This document shows, one piece after another, positions 24,466-34,400 of a stretch of DNA of 64,000 nt. Positions within the stretch are counted from its first letter, which is position 1. The number at the start of each line of letters is the position of its first letter. The stretch is from Girardinichthys multiradiatus (taxonomy: Eukaryota; Chordata; Actinopteri; Cyprinodontiformes; Goodeidae). The stretch spans positions 9,110,125 to 9,174,124 of the forward strand of contig NC_061801.1 of assembly GCF_021462225.1 (NCBI RefSeq). Direction: 5' to 3'. The notes beneath the pieces are model-generated. The model did not search any database and was not told the DNA's origin. It worked only from the letters and a program-made list of their open reading frames with translations. A program made the translations under genes and the position numbers.

Positions 24466-25030
24466 CCATAGACGTACATTCCTCCTTGCAAGAAGAAACT
24501 CTTTGGGGGAAAAAAACATGCATGGCATTTACAATGCAAGGAGGAAGCAAAAGAACAAAGGATGGAGGTGCAAGCTCTTAGACAGAAAAAAAATATAGTA
24601 ATGCAGTTCATAACTCCTACGAGTTCTGAAGGATTACTTCAATCATGTGTGGGTTTTCTGGGAATCAAATGATTTTTCTATTCTCCGCTGTTGGGATCTT
24701 AGTTTTGACTTCTTACGTAAATACATTGGTATACGTTCATTTTTGCATGCGAACGGGCCCATGGGTTAATTGTAGACACTGCATGGCTTGTACAGGAGTA
24801 GGTAGATTTTTTTTTCTTTTCTTTTTTATAGTATTTGGTCTGGGTTTCAGACCCTTCTAATAAAAGACTCGGTGGTGGACACGTCAAATGCATTGGTTCA
24901 TCTGTAATGAGATTGGTTTTGGTATTACAAGAAAAGAAAATGCTATTACTTCTTTGTATGTATTTATTACTCTGTGTAATAAATTGTATTTTCAATACAG
25001 TGGACATTGTGATTCAATGTGTTTAAATTT
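24466..25030 (+). other. cdk2ap1 3' UTR
   Basis: Non-coding sequence after the TAG stop at 24463-24465. AATAAA occurs at 24859-24864 and 24978-24983, so mRNA ends near 24880 and/or 25000-25020 are likely. Confidence 0.6.
24978..24983 (+). terminator. Likely distal polyadenylation signal of cdk2ap1
   Basis: AATAAA about 515 bases after the stop; a proximal match lies at 24859-24864. The older repeat F begins about 55 bases further on. Confidence 0.5.
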
Positions 25031-25036
25031 TTAAAC

Positions 25037-25257
25037 AGAGCCTTGCTAAACTATTCATACCCCTTAAACCTTTTACATTGCGTCATGTTACAGCCATAAA
25101 CTTCAGTGTGTTTTATTTTGATTTTATATGATAGAACAACACAAGCTAGTGTACAATCATAAAGTGGAAGGAACATTTTTCTTTTTTTTTCTAATAAAAA
25201 ATTTGAAAAGTGAGGTGTGCATATTTAGCCCTCCCGAGTCAGCACTTTCAGTTATAT
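25037..25257. repeat. Degenerate Tc1-like element F, left part (split)
   Basis: Left terminus of family F, including aaactattcatacccccttaa-like sequence (one C fewer here), gcgtcatgttacagcc and aatcataaagtggaagg. The element stops abruptly at about 25257, where a LINE tail begins, and appears to resume near 29395. Confidence 0.6.
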
Positions 25258-25307
25258 TCCAAAATACTTTCTTCATCCTAAAGGGAAATTAAATGTTATA
25301 GCTCATA

Positions 25308-26538
25308 TTATGCGGGCTGCTTCAATAAGCCGTTGTAGATGCTGATGGCTGTGTGCAGGAAGGATCTCCTGTAGCGGTCTGTTTTACAGCAGATTTGAAG
25401 AAGCCTCTGACTGAAGACGATCTGTTGTTCAACAGTCTCATGAAGAGGATGTTCAGGGTTCTCCATAATATTAATTTTATGAAGAATCCTTATTTGCACA
25501 ATGATCTCTAGAGATTCCAGAGGAGTCCCCAGAACGGAGCCAGTCTTCTTTATCGGCTTGTTGGGCGTTTTTAAGTCCCTGGCTCTGATGCTGCTACCCC
25601 AGTAGATGATGGCAGAAGAGATGATACTCTCCACAACAGATTTATAAAAGATCTGCAGCATCTTGTTGCAAACACTGAAGGACCTAAGCTTCCTCAAGAA
25701 GTACAGTCTGCTCTGTCCCTTCTTGTAGATGGCTTCACAGTTGCATCTCCACTCAAGTCTGTTGTCCAGGTGAACACTGTGGTATTTATACTCCTCCAGC
25801 ACCTCCACCTATTTTCATGATGGAAATAGTGTTTGCACTATTTCTGTTTCTCTTAAAATCTACAATCATCTCCTTTGTTTTATTCACGTTCAAAATGAGA
25901 TGATTGTTTCCACACCATGCCACAAAGCGGTCCACCAGCTCCCTGTACTCAGCTTCTTGTCCATCTCTGATCCACCTCATGACTACAGAATCATCCGAGT
26001 ATTTCTGCAGATGACAGGAGTCTGTCTTGTACAGGAAGTCTGAGGTGTACAGAATGAAAAGGAATGGTGAGAGTACAGTCCCCTGTGGCGCTCCTGTGCT
26101 GCTGACTACCTGGTTAGACTCACAACCCTTCAGTCTCACAAACTGTGGTCTGTTTGTCAGGTAGTCTTTGATCCAGTAAATTATTGAGGCCTCCACCTGA
26201 GTCTTTTGGAGTTTCTGACAAAGCAAATCAAGTTGGTTTGTATTAAATGTTCTGGAGAAATCAAAGAACATGATCCTCACAGTGCTGCTGGCTTTGTCCA
26301 GATAACAGTGGGTTTGTTGACGCAGATGTATGATGGCATCTTCAACTCCAACTCCACAGCAATAAGAAAACTGAAGGAGGTCCTGATGGTTCATTGTTTG
26401 GTTATTCAGGTGGGCCAACAGGAGTCTCTCTAGGACCTTCATGATGTGGAATGTCAGGGCAGCCGGTCTACAGTCACTGAGGACTAATGGGTGAGTTCTA
26501 TTGGGTACTGGAACAAGACAGGAGGTCTTCCACAACAC
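25308..26538 (-). pseudogene. LINE reverse transcriptase fragment, frameshifted
   Basis: Two overlapping minus-strand frames (250 aa, then 166 aa) make up one RT plus C-terminal region. Seen: SDCRPAALTFHIMKVLERLL at the N-terminal side, GAPQGTVLSPFLF, and YSDDSVVM at the catalytic box. The frame shifts near 25790-25808. The normal Ala of the YADD box is Ser and the frame is broken, so it is inactive. Confidence 0.8.
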
Positions 26539-26837
26539 TGGAACCTTCTTCTGGGCCAGGCTAAGGTTGAAGAGGTGCTGCAGAATCCCACAGAGCTGCT
26601 CTGCACAGGCCTTCAGGACTCTAGGGCTGACATGATCTGGACCTGCAGCTTTGTTCCGGTTCAGTCTTTCCAGTTGTCTCTACACCTGACTTCTTGACAG
26701 GTGGAAAGGGTAAGACAAAGGGAGCATCAGCATATTCTGATCAGGTTGAAGGCAAACATGTAGAAACAGAAGGGTCTATGGCTGAGGTGGATAAAACATT
26801 TGAGGTGTGACAGGAAAGCTGTGGGTCAAAGGAGGAT

Positions 26838-26998
26838 TCAATTCAAAAATTCAATTCAAAAATACTTTATTAATCCCAAAGGGAAATTAAATGTTGTTAT
26901 AGCTCATATTATGTAGGTTTCTTCAAAGAGCCGTTGTAGATGCTGATGGCTGTGGGCAGGAAGGATCTCCTGTAGCACTCTGTCTTACAGCTGATCTG
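26838..26998 (-). repeat. Extra LINE 3'-tail copy inside the LINE (1)
   Basis: Repeats the 3' tail found at 25258 (actttattaatcccaaaggg, then ttatagctcatattatg and gccgttgtagatgctgatgg). It lies between the RT part and the linker part of the same LINE, in the same orientation. It is followed directly by linker-coding sequence. Preceded by a duplicated attcaattcaaaa. Confidence 0.7.
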
Positions 26999-27020
26999 AA
27001 AATAGATGGGATATCTGTGC

Positions 27021-27509
27021 TCAGCTTCTTTCTGAACTGAACCTATTGAAGAATGTGTTCAGTTCATTGGCTCTGTCCAGACATCCATCAGTCCTATTGT
27101 CCTTCTGCTTGAACCCTGTGGTCTTCTTTATCCTTGACCACACATCTCTGATATTGTGTTCCTTGAGCTTGCTCTCCAGTTTCTTCTTGTAAACCTCCTT
27201 GCTGACGCTAATCTTGACTTTAGGTTGCTTCTGTATAATCCTCAATAGTTCCCTGTCACCCTCCCTGAAGGTTCCTTTTTTCTTGTTAAGCAGGTTCTTC
27301 AGGTCACTGGTGATCCAAGGTTTGTTATAATGGAAGCATCTCACCGTTCTGGTGGGGATGGTGTTATCCACACAGAAGTTTATATAGTCGGTTACACACT
27401 CAGCCATGGCATGGATGTCCTCTCCATGTGGCTGGCACAATGTGTCCCAATCTGTATCCTCAAAGCAACCTTGCAGGGCTTCTTCAGCTTCCTGTGACCA
27501 TCTTCTCAC
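27021..27509 (-). pseudogene. LINE linker region between endonuclease and RT
   Basis: A 162-aa minus-strand frame that begins RRWSQEAEEALQGCFEDTDW and ends ELNTFFNRFSSE. This is the segment between endonuclease and RT in fish Rex1/L2-like LINE proteins. It belongs to the LINE at 25258-29394. Confidence 0.7.
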
Positions 27510-27654
27510 AGTTCTCTTTATTACATGTTGCCTCTGAGCAAGGGGGTTATATTTCGAGCAGAGAAAAACAAGATTGGGATCTGATTTGCCTAGAGGAGAA
27601 CTTTCTTTAGAGATGTACCAGGGTAAAATTCCTTGTTTGTCTGTAAAAACTGGA

Positions 27655-27712
27655 CAATAAATTCAATTCAATTCAAAAATACTTTATTAATCCCAAAGGG
27701 AAATTAAATGAA
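27655..27712 (-). repeat. Extra LINE 3'-tail copy inside the LINE (2)
   Basis: A second short copy of the same tail (attcaattcaattcaaaaat, then actttattaatcccaaaggg) between the linker part and the endonuclease part of the LINE, in the same orientation. Confidence 0.7.
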
Positions 27713-28173
27713 AATTAAAAAGCTGATTGTGATATATGAGTCCTTGACATTTGCATAAAACAAAGCAAATGTTTTCTCTGGTAGAGCAGCTGACAAACCT
27801 TTGAAATGCTGGAAGTCTAGTAGAGAGTGAATTATGGTTAAACTCACCAGATATTGCCAGAAACGCATTGGGTTGTTGTGTCTGTAGCTTAGCAACACCT
27901 GAGCTGTTGGCATCACATGCAGTGTTGAAATAAAACTGGCAAACTCTCTGATTAAATCCCATGGATGAAAATTTACTGCTAACAGTTCAACATATGGGCT
28001 GGAGAGATGACACAGTAACATGTCCTGGATGACACCATCTGTTGTTCACAAGTACTGCCAGTCCACCTTCTTTGCGATTGCCCCTCCTCTTTAAATCTCT
28101 GTCTGCTCATATGGTCAGAAAGCCTGGCAGAGTCAGGTAAATGATCCTGCAGCCATGTCTCAGTGAAACACAT
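27704..28173 (-). pseudogene. LINE endonuclease fragment
   Basis: Minus-strand frames read CFTETWLQDHLPDS (28173-28130) and, after a frame break, SSPYVELLAVNFHPWDLIRE (about 28000-27940). These correspond to the middle of an APE-type endonuclease. The N-terminal part (MGNVSSLGNKLDELQ) lies on the other side of the inserted Tc1, near 29050. Confidence 0.65.
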
Positions 28174-28174
28174 A

Positions 28175-28974
28175 CAGGTCCTTCTAAAAAAATTAGCATA
28201 TTGTGATAAAGTTAATTATTTTCCATAATGTCATAATGAAAATTTAACATTAATATATTTTAGATTCATTGCACACTAACTGAAATATTTCAGGTCTTTT
28301 ATTGTCTTAATACGGAGGATTTTGGCATACAGCTCATGAAAACCCAAAATTCCTATCTCACAAAATTAGCATATTTCATCCGACCAATAAAAGAAAAGTG
28401 TTTTTAATACAAAAAACGTCAACCTTCAAATAATCATGTACAGTTATGCACTCAATACTTGGTCGGGAATCCTTTGGCAGAAATGACTGCTTCAATGCGG
28501 CGTGGCATGGAGACAATCAGCCTGTGGCACTGCTGAGGTCCTATGGAGGCCCAGGATGCTTCGATAGCGGCCTTTAGCTCATCCAGAGTGTTGGGTCTTG
28601 AGTCTCTCAACGTTCTCTTCACAATATCCCACAGATTCTCTATGGGGTTCAGGTCAGGAGAGTTAGCAGGCCAATTGAGCACAGTGATACCATGGTCAGT
28701 AAACCATTTACCAGTGGTTTTGGCACTGTGAGCAGGTGATTAGGTTCATAGCTCGTTTAGAGACCCTTTTAATGATATGCTAATTTTGTGAGATAGGAAT
28801 TTTGGGTTTTCATGAGCTGTATGCCAAAATCATCCGTATTAAGACAATAAAAGACCTGAAATATTTCAGTTAGTGTGCAATGAATCTAAAATATATGAAT
28901 GTTAAATTTTCACCATGACATTATGGAAAATAATGAACTTTATCACAATATGCTAATGTTTTGAGAAGGACCTG
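28175..28974 (-). mobile_element. Tc1-A copy 2, 800-bp internal-deletion derivative
   Basis: Both family A terminal repeats are present and flanked by TA. The transposase is reduced to its C-terminal part (28682-28452, from [17 protein letters not shown] to a TKY end). At about 28739 this is joined directly to the element's 5' untranslated leader (gattaggttcatagctcg), removing roughly 800 bp. It is inserted in the endonuclease region of the LINE, minus orientation. It could only move if transposase is supplied by another copy. Confidence 0.92.
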
Positions 28975-29394
28975 TAAAACTGCATTCCTGATACTCTGGC
29001 AGGGTCCTTTTGTAGGGCTTGAAGTTCATCCAACTTGTTTCCCAACGAGCTCACATTGCCCATCATAATTGATGGAAGAGAAGGTTTAAACTTCCTCCTT
29101 CTCTCTCTTCTCATTGCTACTTCTCTGCATCCATGGTTTTTACTTCTCAATTCATCCAGGATTTGGGGTTGTAGTCCAAGTATTATTTGAGCTTTTGAGA
29201 TATTAATCCGCTGCTTCTCGTTGTAAAAAGAAAACACCTTATTGCTATGGTGATGCATCACAACAAAAGTCCAAAAGGAAAAAAATATCAGCAAAACCCT
29301 TCCAGCTGCACATCAACAGATACCGTTGAGGATATTCATCCAAAAAATCTATTTTATTCACCACAAGAGGAATTTGAGTTCTTAAAAAGAATGA
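28975..29394 (-). other. 5' portion of the minus-strand LINE
   Basis: Minus-strand frame 29294-28953 contains SKNHGCREVAMRRERRRKFK and LPSIMMGNVSSLGNKLDELQ, the N-terminal start of a Rex1/L2-type endonuclease. The exact 5' end of the LINE is not clear; the older F element is recognisable again by about 29440. Confidence 0.55.
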
Positions 29395-29880
29395 ATCAGA
29401 CTGCTACTCCAACCTGCTGCCACCTTGAGCTGCGCAATTCTAGAATTTGCAACCATTACAACTGCAGGCCTTGTGGGTATATCTATACCACCTTTAGACA
29501 TTTTAAGACTAAATATTTTACAAATTCCTCTTTGAAATGGCTCAAGCTCAGTCTGATTTGATTGAGAGTTTCTGAACATCAAATTTAGCATTCAATTGGA
29601 TTTAGATCTGGACTTTGAATGGACCATACTAATACGTGAGTATACTTTGATCTGAACCACACTATTGTAGCTCTGGGTCTCAAATTTTGTTTTCTAACCT
29701 AACCCCACTATAAATCTCTCTAAAACCTTATGATGACCTGTCTGTTGTGTTCCTGGTGTTTATACTTTATGTTTTCTCATGTTCTCTACAGAATGTAGAA
29801 AATGATCCTTCTAAATGATCCGCTTTGCAAAAAGGTTTGTGGTATTGCACCCACTTTTTACTATACACAATCCACATCAA
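29395..29880. repeat. Degenerate Tc1-like element F, right part (split)
   Basis: Recognisable family F motifs: aaccattacaactgcaggcc, atggctcaagctcagtctga, ggatttagatctggactttg and tattgtagctctgggtctc. It continues the F copy that starts at 25037, so the LINE between them inserted into it. The right end is not resolved. Confidence 0.55.
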
Positions 29881-30499
29881 CAAAATCAGTTGGACATATT
29901 ATGTTAGTCTTAGCTGCTTTTCAGTGTACTGTTTAAGAAAATTAGTTTTTATGGCATAGTACATCTAGGGCCCATATGGGTCCCACTTTTTACCGAGCAT
30001 CTGGCATCAAATCAGTATAGCCAGTTAACATAGGGCCATTGTATAACCTGTGAACATTGTAATCTGTAGCCATTTTGGATTCAATTTCCTAACAGTATAG
30101 GTTCCATTTGTTAATGTTGGCTTGAAAGCTAATCTCTAAATTATCAGCAGTGTTAGACATTAGCATGGACAGCTTACGAAGGAGGTGGTAGTCTGGGGAC
30201 ACTGAGTTTCAGGGACCCATTTTTTGGTTTTGAATGATTGGATGTTTTTGAAAACACAGTAATTTAAGTATTTTAATTTGTGGGATTCGTGTAAAGATAG
30301 TAATATTTTAATTTGTTGTTAACAAAAGCAAGCTTTAAAGTTAAAGTCTACCAACTATGCGTAAAAAAGCGTATGTTTAGGACATTGAACCCGTATCAGA
30401 ATTTAAAAGGTTTTTTTAGGATCTACATAAATGAAAGCCATCCTACACAAAACGGTTTTGAACATCTTCTAGTTAAAACTGTCTTCTGTCAGTTTGGCT
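29881..30499. other. Spacer before mphosph9
   Basis: AT-rich sequence. No gene is recognisable on either strand, and in particular no GGQ-containing peptide-release-factor frame on the minus strand, which is where an mtrfr gene would be expected from mammalian synteny. Confidence 0.45.
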
Positions 30500-30726
30500 G
30501 AACACAAGTGTACTCAATTTCTCCCCCACCAGCCAATAGAAATAAAGAGTGAAAATATTAACCAATCACACGTCTGTATTTCAGATCGCATTCTGACCAA
30601 TAGCGTTAGGGGATGTGAGCGTTTAGCGGACACCGAACACTGCAGTGCAGCAGCCAACCAGCACACAGCTAGCGACACCGACTACTCACACAGAAATATG
30701 GAAATAATAACATTAGAAGTCAACTG
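30500..30726 (+). promoter_or_regulatory. Probable mphosph9 promoter / 5' UTR exon with three CCAAT boxes
   Basis: CCAAT occurs at 30533, 30562 and 30597 on the + strand, spaced 29 and 35 bases apart, with no obvious TATA box. Downstream, aactggtaggtt at 30721-30732 offers a good splice donor, so a non-coding first exon may end near 30726 and splice to the acceptor at 31399. Tandem CCAAT (NF-Y) boxes at such spacing are typical of cell-cycle gene promoters. The role here is inferred. Confidence 0.5.
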
Positions 30727-31435
30727 GTAGGTTAACTGTTAGTTGGTGTAGGCTATCCTAGCCGCACAGTCTGGTGTTATAAAGCGGTTTGCAGTTGAAT
30801 GCTACTGTCCCCGCGCTGTCCTGCTTGCCTCAGCTGCGCTTATTAACCTGTAATAAACCAACTTAGCCTAACTGAGCTAACTGGCTAACCAATTGAACGG
30901 CTAGTTTGTTGCAGGTGTAGTTAGCTCCAGCTAAATAAGTCATCCTAAATTATACAGAACAGGTAACTTTATCTGTCGGTGCTATAGACATCGTAGCTCT
31001 GGAAGCTAATGTTGCTCATAATATTTGTGATACTGCCTGTCTCTTCCGCGTTAATTATCTTTGCGAATTTAATTAGCCATACATTAATTAAACATGTTCT
31101 ATTTAGACGAGCTTTCAAATTTAAAGAAACGTAGCTATTAGCATCAACACAGGCTGATGCTAATGCGCCACACTGACGCCTGAACATGAACGGTTTTTTG
31201 TATGTGTTATAAATGTTCACTGGGCATGTTATGTGTAAATATCGCGTCTCGGACTGTATAATAATTCCTGGATTTATTGTTACAGTGCTCACGTTACTCA
31301 AGGTAACAGACGCTTTTTTAGGCACTGGTGTAACAGCTGTGCAACACATCCAGATGTTCACTCAAACTCAACCCCGCTTTCTCTTTGTTTGGCTTCCAGC
31401 TGTCAGAAAGACCCCCTCCACATGGGCCCATAAAC

Positions 31436-34400
31436 ATGTCCACAGATGACAGTATCTCCGAGGATGTGTCCAGCTCGGGGGCTTTGAGCCACTGCCACGC
31501 CAGTGCTGACGGGGATGGAGGAAAGGAGAGTGAGACCTCTCTGGTGTCCTCCGAGGGGACATCAGCTTCGGGCCTGGCTGTCTTGGAGGAGAGACGCGCC
31601 ACCTCCAAAACAACGGGAGGCACTGTGGAGAGCATTCACGTGGACATCACACCAGCATGCAACAAGATCAGGTGCCACACTGTGTTTTGCATGAAAAATA
31701 GAGACATGATATTATTGTGTAAAAGATGTCATTTTCAATATAAACTATGTTAATGTTCAATTATTTAACAGTTTTGGTTGTATTTTCTTTAGTACTTTTC
31801 TTCAGCCTCATTGGAAAACGTTATGAGTAGGAGGGATTTGTAAGGAAGGAAATGAAAGTCATGTTGCAATGAGATTCTGGACACACTTGAAAACGGAGTT
31901 GCAGTTGTGAAACTGCAGCTATTCAACAAAAATGACCTTAGATACTACCCGAAGGCAAACAACGGCTTGGAATACTTTTTATACCACTTGAACTTTTTTG
32001 CATATTGTTGCAATACAACCGCAAACCTCAGTGTATGTTTTTGGTATTTTATGTGAAAGAAAAGCACAAAGTAGCATATACAGGTCCTTCTCAAAATATT
32101 AGCATATTGTGATAAAGTTCATTATTTTCCATAATGTAATGATGAAAATGTAACATTCATATATTTTAGATTCATTGCACACTAACTGAAATATTTCAGG
32201 TCTTTTATTGTCTTAATACGGATGATTTTGGCATGAAAACCCAAAATTCCTGTCTCACAAAATTAGCATATCATTAAAAGGGTCTCTAAACGAGCTATGA
32301 ACCTAATCATCTGAATCAACGAGTTAACTCTAAACACCTGCAAAAGATTCCTGAGGCCTTTAAAACTCCCAGCCTGGTTCATCACTCAAAACCCCAATCA
32401 TGGGTAAGACTGCCGACCTGACTGCTGTCCAGAAGGCCACTATTGACACCCTCAAGCAAGAGGGTAAGACACAGAAAGAAATTTCTGAACGAATAGGCTG
32501 TTCCCAGAGTGCTGTATCAAGGCACCTCAGTGGGAAGTCTGTGGGAAGGAAAAAGTGTGGCAGAAAACGCTGCACAACGAGAAGAGGTGACCGGACCCTG
32601 AGGAAGATTGTGGAGAAGGGCCGATTCCAGACCTTGGGGGACCTGCGGAAGCAGTGGACTGAGTCTGGAGTAGAAACATCCAGAGCCACCGTGCACAGGC
32701 GTGTGCAGGAAATGGGCTACAGGTGCCGCATTCCCCAGGTCAAGCCACTTTTGAAGCAGAAACAGCGGCAGAAGCACCTGACCTGGGCTACAGAGAAGCA
32801 GCACTGGACTGTTGCTCAGTGGTCCAAAGTACTTTTTTCGGATGAAAGCAAATTCTGCATGTCATTCGGAAATCAAGGTGCCAGAGTCTGGAGGAAGACT
32901 GGGGAGAAGGAAATGCCAAAATGCCAGAAGTCCAGTGTCAAGTACCCACAGTCAGTAATGGTCTGGGGTGCCGTGTCAGCTGCTGGTGTTGGTCCACTGT
33001 GTTTTATCAAGGGCAGGGTCAATGCAGCTAGCTATCAGGAGATTTTGGAGCACTTCATGCTTCCATCTGCTGAAAAGCTTTATGGAGATGAAGATTTAAT
33101 TTTTCGGCACGACCTGGCACCTGCTCACAGTGCCAAAACCACTGGTAAATGGTTTACTGACCATGGTATCACTGTGCTCAATTGGCCTGCCAACTCTCCT
33201 GACCTGAACCCCATAGAGAATCTGTGGGATATTGTGAAGAGAACGTTGAGAGACTCAAGACCCAACACTCTGGATGAGCTAAAGGCCGCTATCGAAGCAT
33301 CCTGGGCCTCCATAAGACCTCAGCAGTGCCACAGGCTGATTGCCTCCATGCCACGCCGCATTGAAGCAGTCATTTCTGCAAAAGGATTCCCGACCAACTA
33401 TTGAGTGCATAACTGTACATGATTATTTGAAGGTTGACGTTTTTTGTATTAAAAACACTTTTCTTTTATTGGTCGGATGAAATATGCTAATTTTGTGAGA
33501 TAGGAATTTTGGGTTTTCATGAGCTGTATGCCAAAATCATCCGTATTAAGACAATAAAAGACCTGAAATATTTCAGTTAGTGTGCAATGAATGTAAAATA
33601 TATGAATGTTAAATTTTCATCATGACATTATGGAAAATAATTAACTTTATCACAATATGCTAATTTTTTGAGAAGGACCTGTAATTGTGAGGTAGAAGTA
33701 AAAAGATATGTACATTCAGCTCATTTAAATATGATAGCCTTCAACAAAATCCAGTGCCACAAAATAGCCTTCAGAAGTCACCAAATTAGGAACCAGAGTC
33801 CACTTGTGTATGACTTAAGATGAATATAAATCCAGCTGTCCTGTGAAGGCCTCAGAACACAGCAGACAGGTCTGGGAGAAAGATTTGGACAAATGTAATG
33901 CAGGGTTAGGTCATAAAACATTATCTCAAAATTTAAACATGACAGAGCTCTGTTCATCTCATCATTCCAAAATGAAAAGCTCATGGCACAACTGCATTTC
34001 TACCATGACATGACCATGCAACCTAAATGAAAGGCTGCGTAAGGAGAGCATTATCAGAGAAGCAGCCAAAACACCCATGGGGACTCTGGAGGAGCTGCTG
34101 AGATCCACAGCTCAGGCGGGAGGATCTGTTGAAAAATACCTATGCAAACCATTCTTTTAAAATTTTATTCGTAAAAGAAATTTAAAACCATTGATAATTT
34201 TCCTTCCACTTCACAATTATGCACCGAGTTCTGTTGGTCCGTCATACATAGATGTGCATTGTTTTGTGTGTTTCAGAATCAGAATCAGAAAAGCTTTATT
34301 GCCAAGTACGTTTTTGGACATACAAGGAATTTGTTTTGGCGTAGTCGGTGCAATACAATACAAATTAAACAGTATAAACATATCTACAATATAATATAAA

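Larger units (their letters stand above)
25258..29394 (-). mobile_element. Rex1/L2-like LINE on the minus strand, broken and interrupted
   Basis: Read on the minus strand, three collinear parts can be followed. The endonuclease domain comes first: MGNVSSLGNKLDEL near 29040, and CFTETWLQDHLPDS near 28165 after the inserted Tc1. A linker follows (27509-27021, ending ANELNTFFNRFSSE). Then the reverse transcriptase (26538-25786 and, after a frame break, 25808-25308) with GAPQGTVLSPFLFILY and a YSDD box in place of the usual YADD. The 3' tail aaagggaaattaaatg lies at 25270-25295. Frameshifts and two extra copies of the tail (about 26838 and 27661) disrupt it. Clade placement (Rex1/Babar or L2) is from memory of similar fish proteins. 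Confidence 0.75.
31962..34262 (+). mobile_element. Degenerate Tc1-like element F with transposase trace, interrupted by Tc1-A
   Basis: Left terminus at about 31962 (accacttgaacttttttgca, then tgtgaaagaaaagcacaaag). Right part near 34180-34262 (ttttccttccacttcacaat). Between them, about 34030-34135 encodes [20 protein letters not shown], a Tc1 transposase N-terminal segment. Tc1-A copy 3 is inserted at a TA within the left terminal repeat. Removing it restores gtagcatataattgtgaggt, continuous with the family consensus. The right end is cut by the LINE tail at about 34266. Confidence 0.7.

Noticed and set aside
25308..29294. A multi-exon minus-strand host gene (possibly mtrfr) between cdk2ap1 and mphosph9
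   Set aside because: The minus-strand frames are endonuclease, linker and reverse transcriptase parts of a LINE, plus a Tc1 transposase fragment.
31385..31435. Upstream extension of the mphosph9 coding frame
   Set aside because: The frame is open, but there is no ATG before 31436 and a splice acceptor lies at 31397-31399; the extension would be 5' UTR or intron.
32360..32689. Minus-strand 109-codon frame inside Tc1-A, repeated in the other copies
   Set aside because: It is a shadow of the transposase frame; it recurs only because the element is repeated, and it has no protein features.
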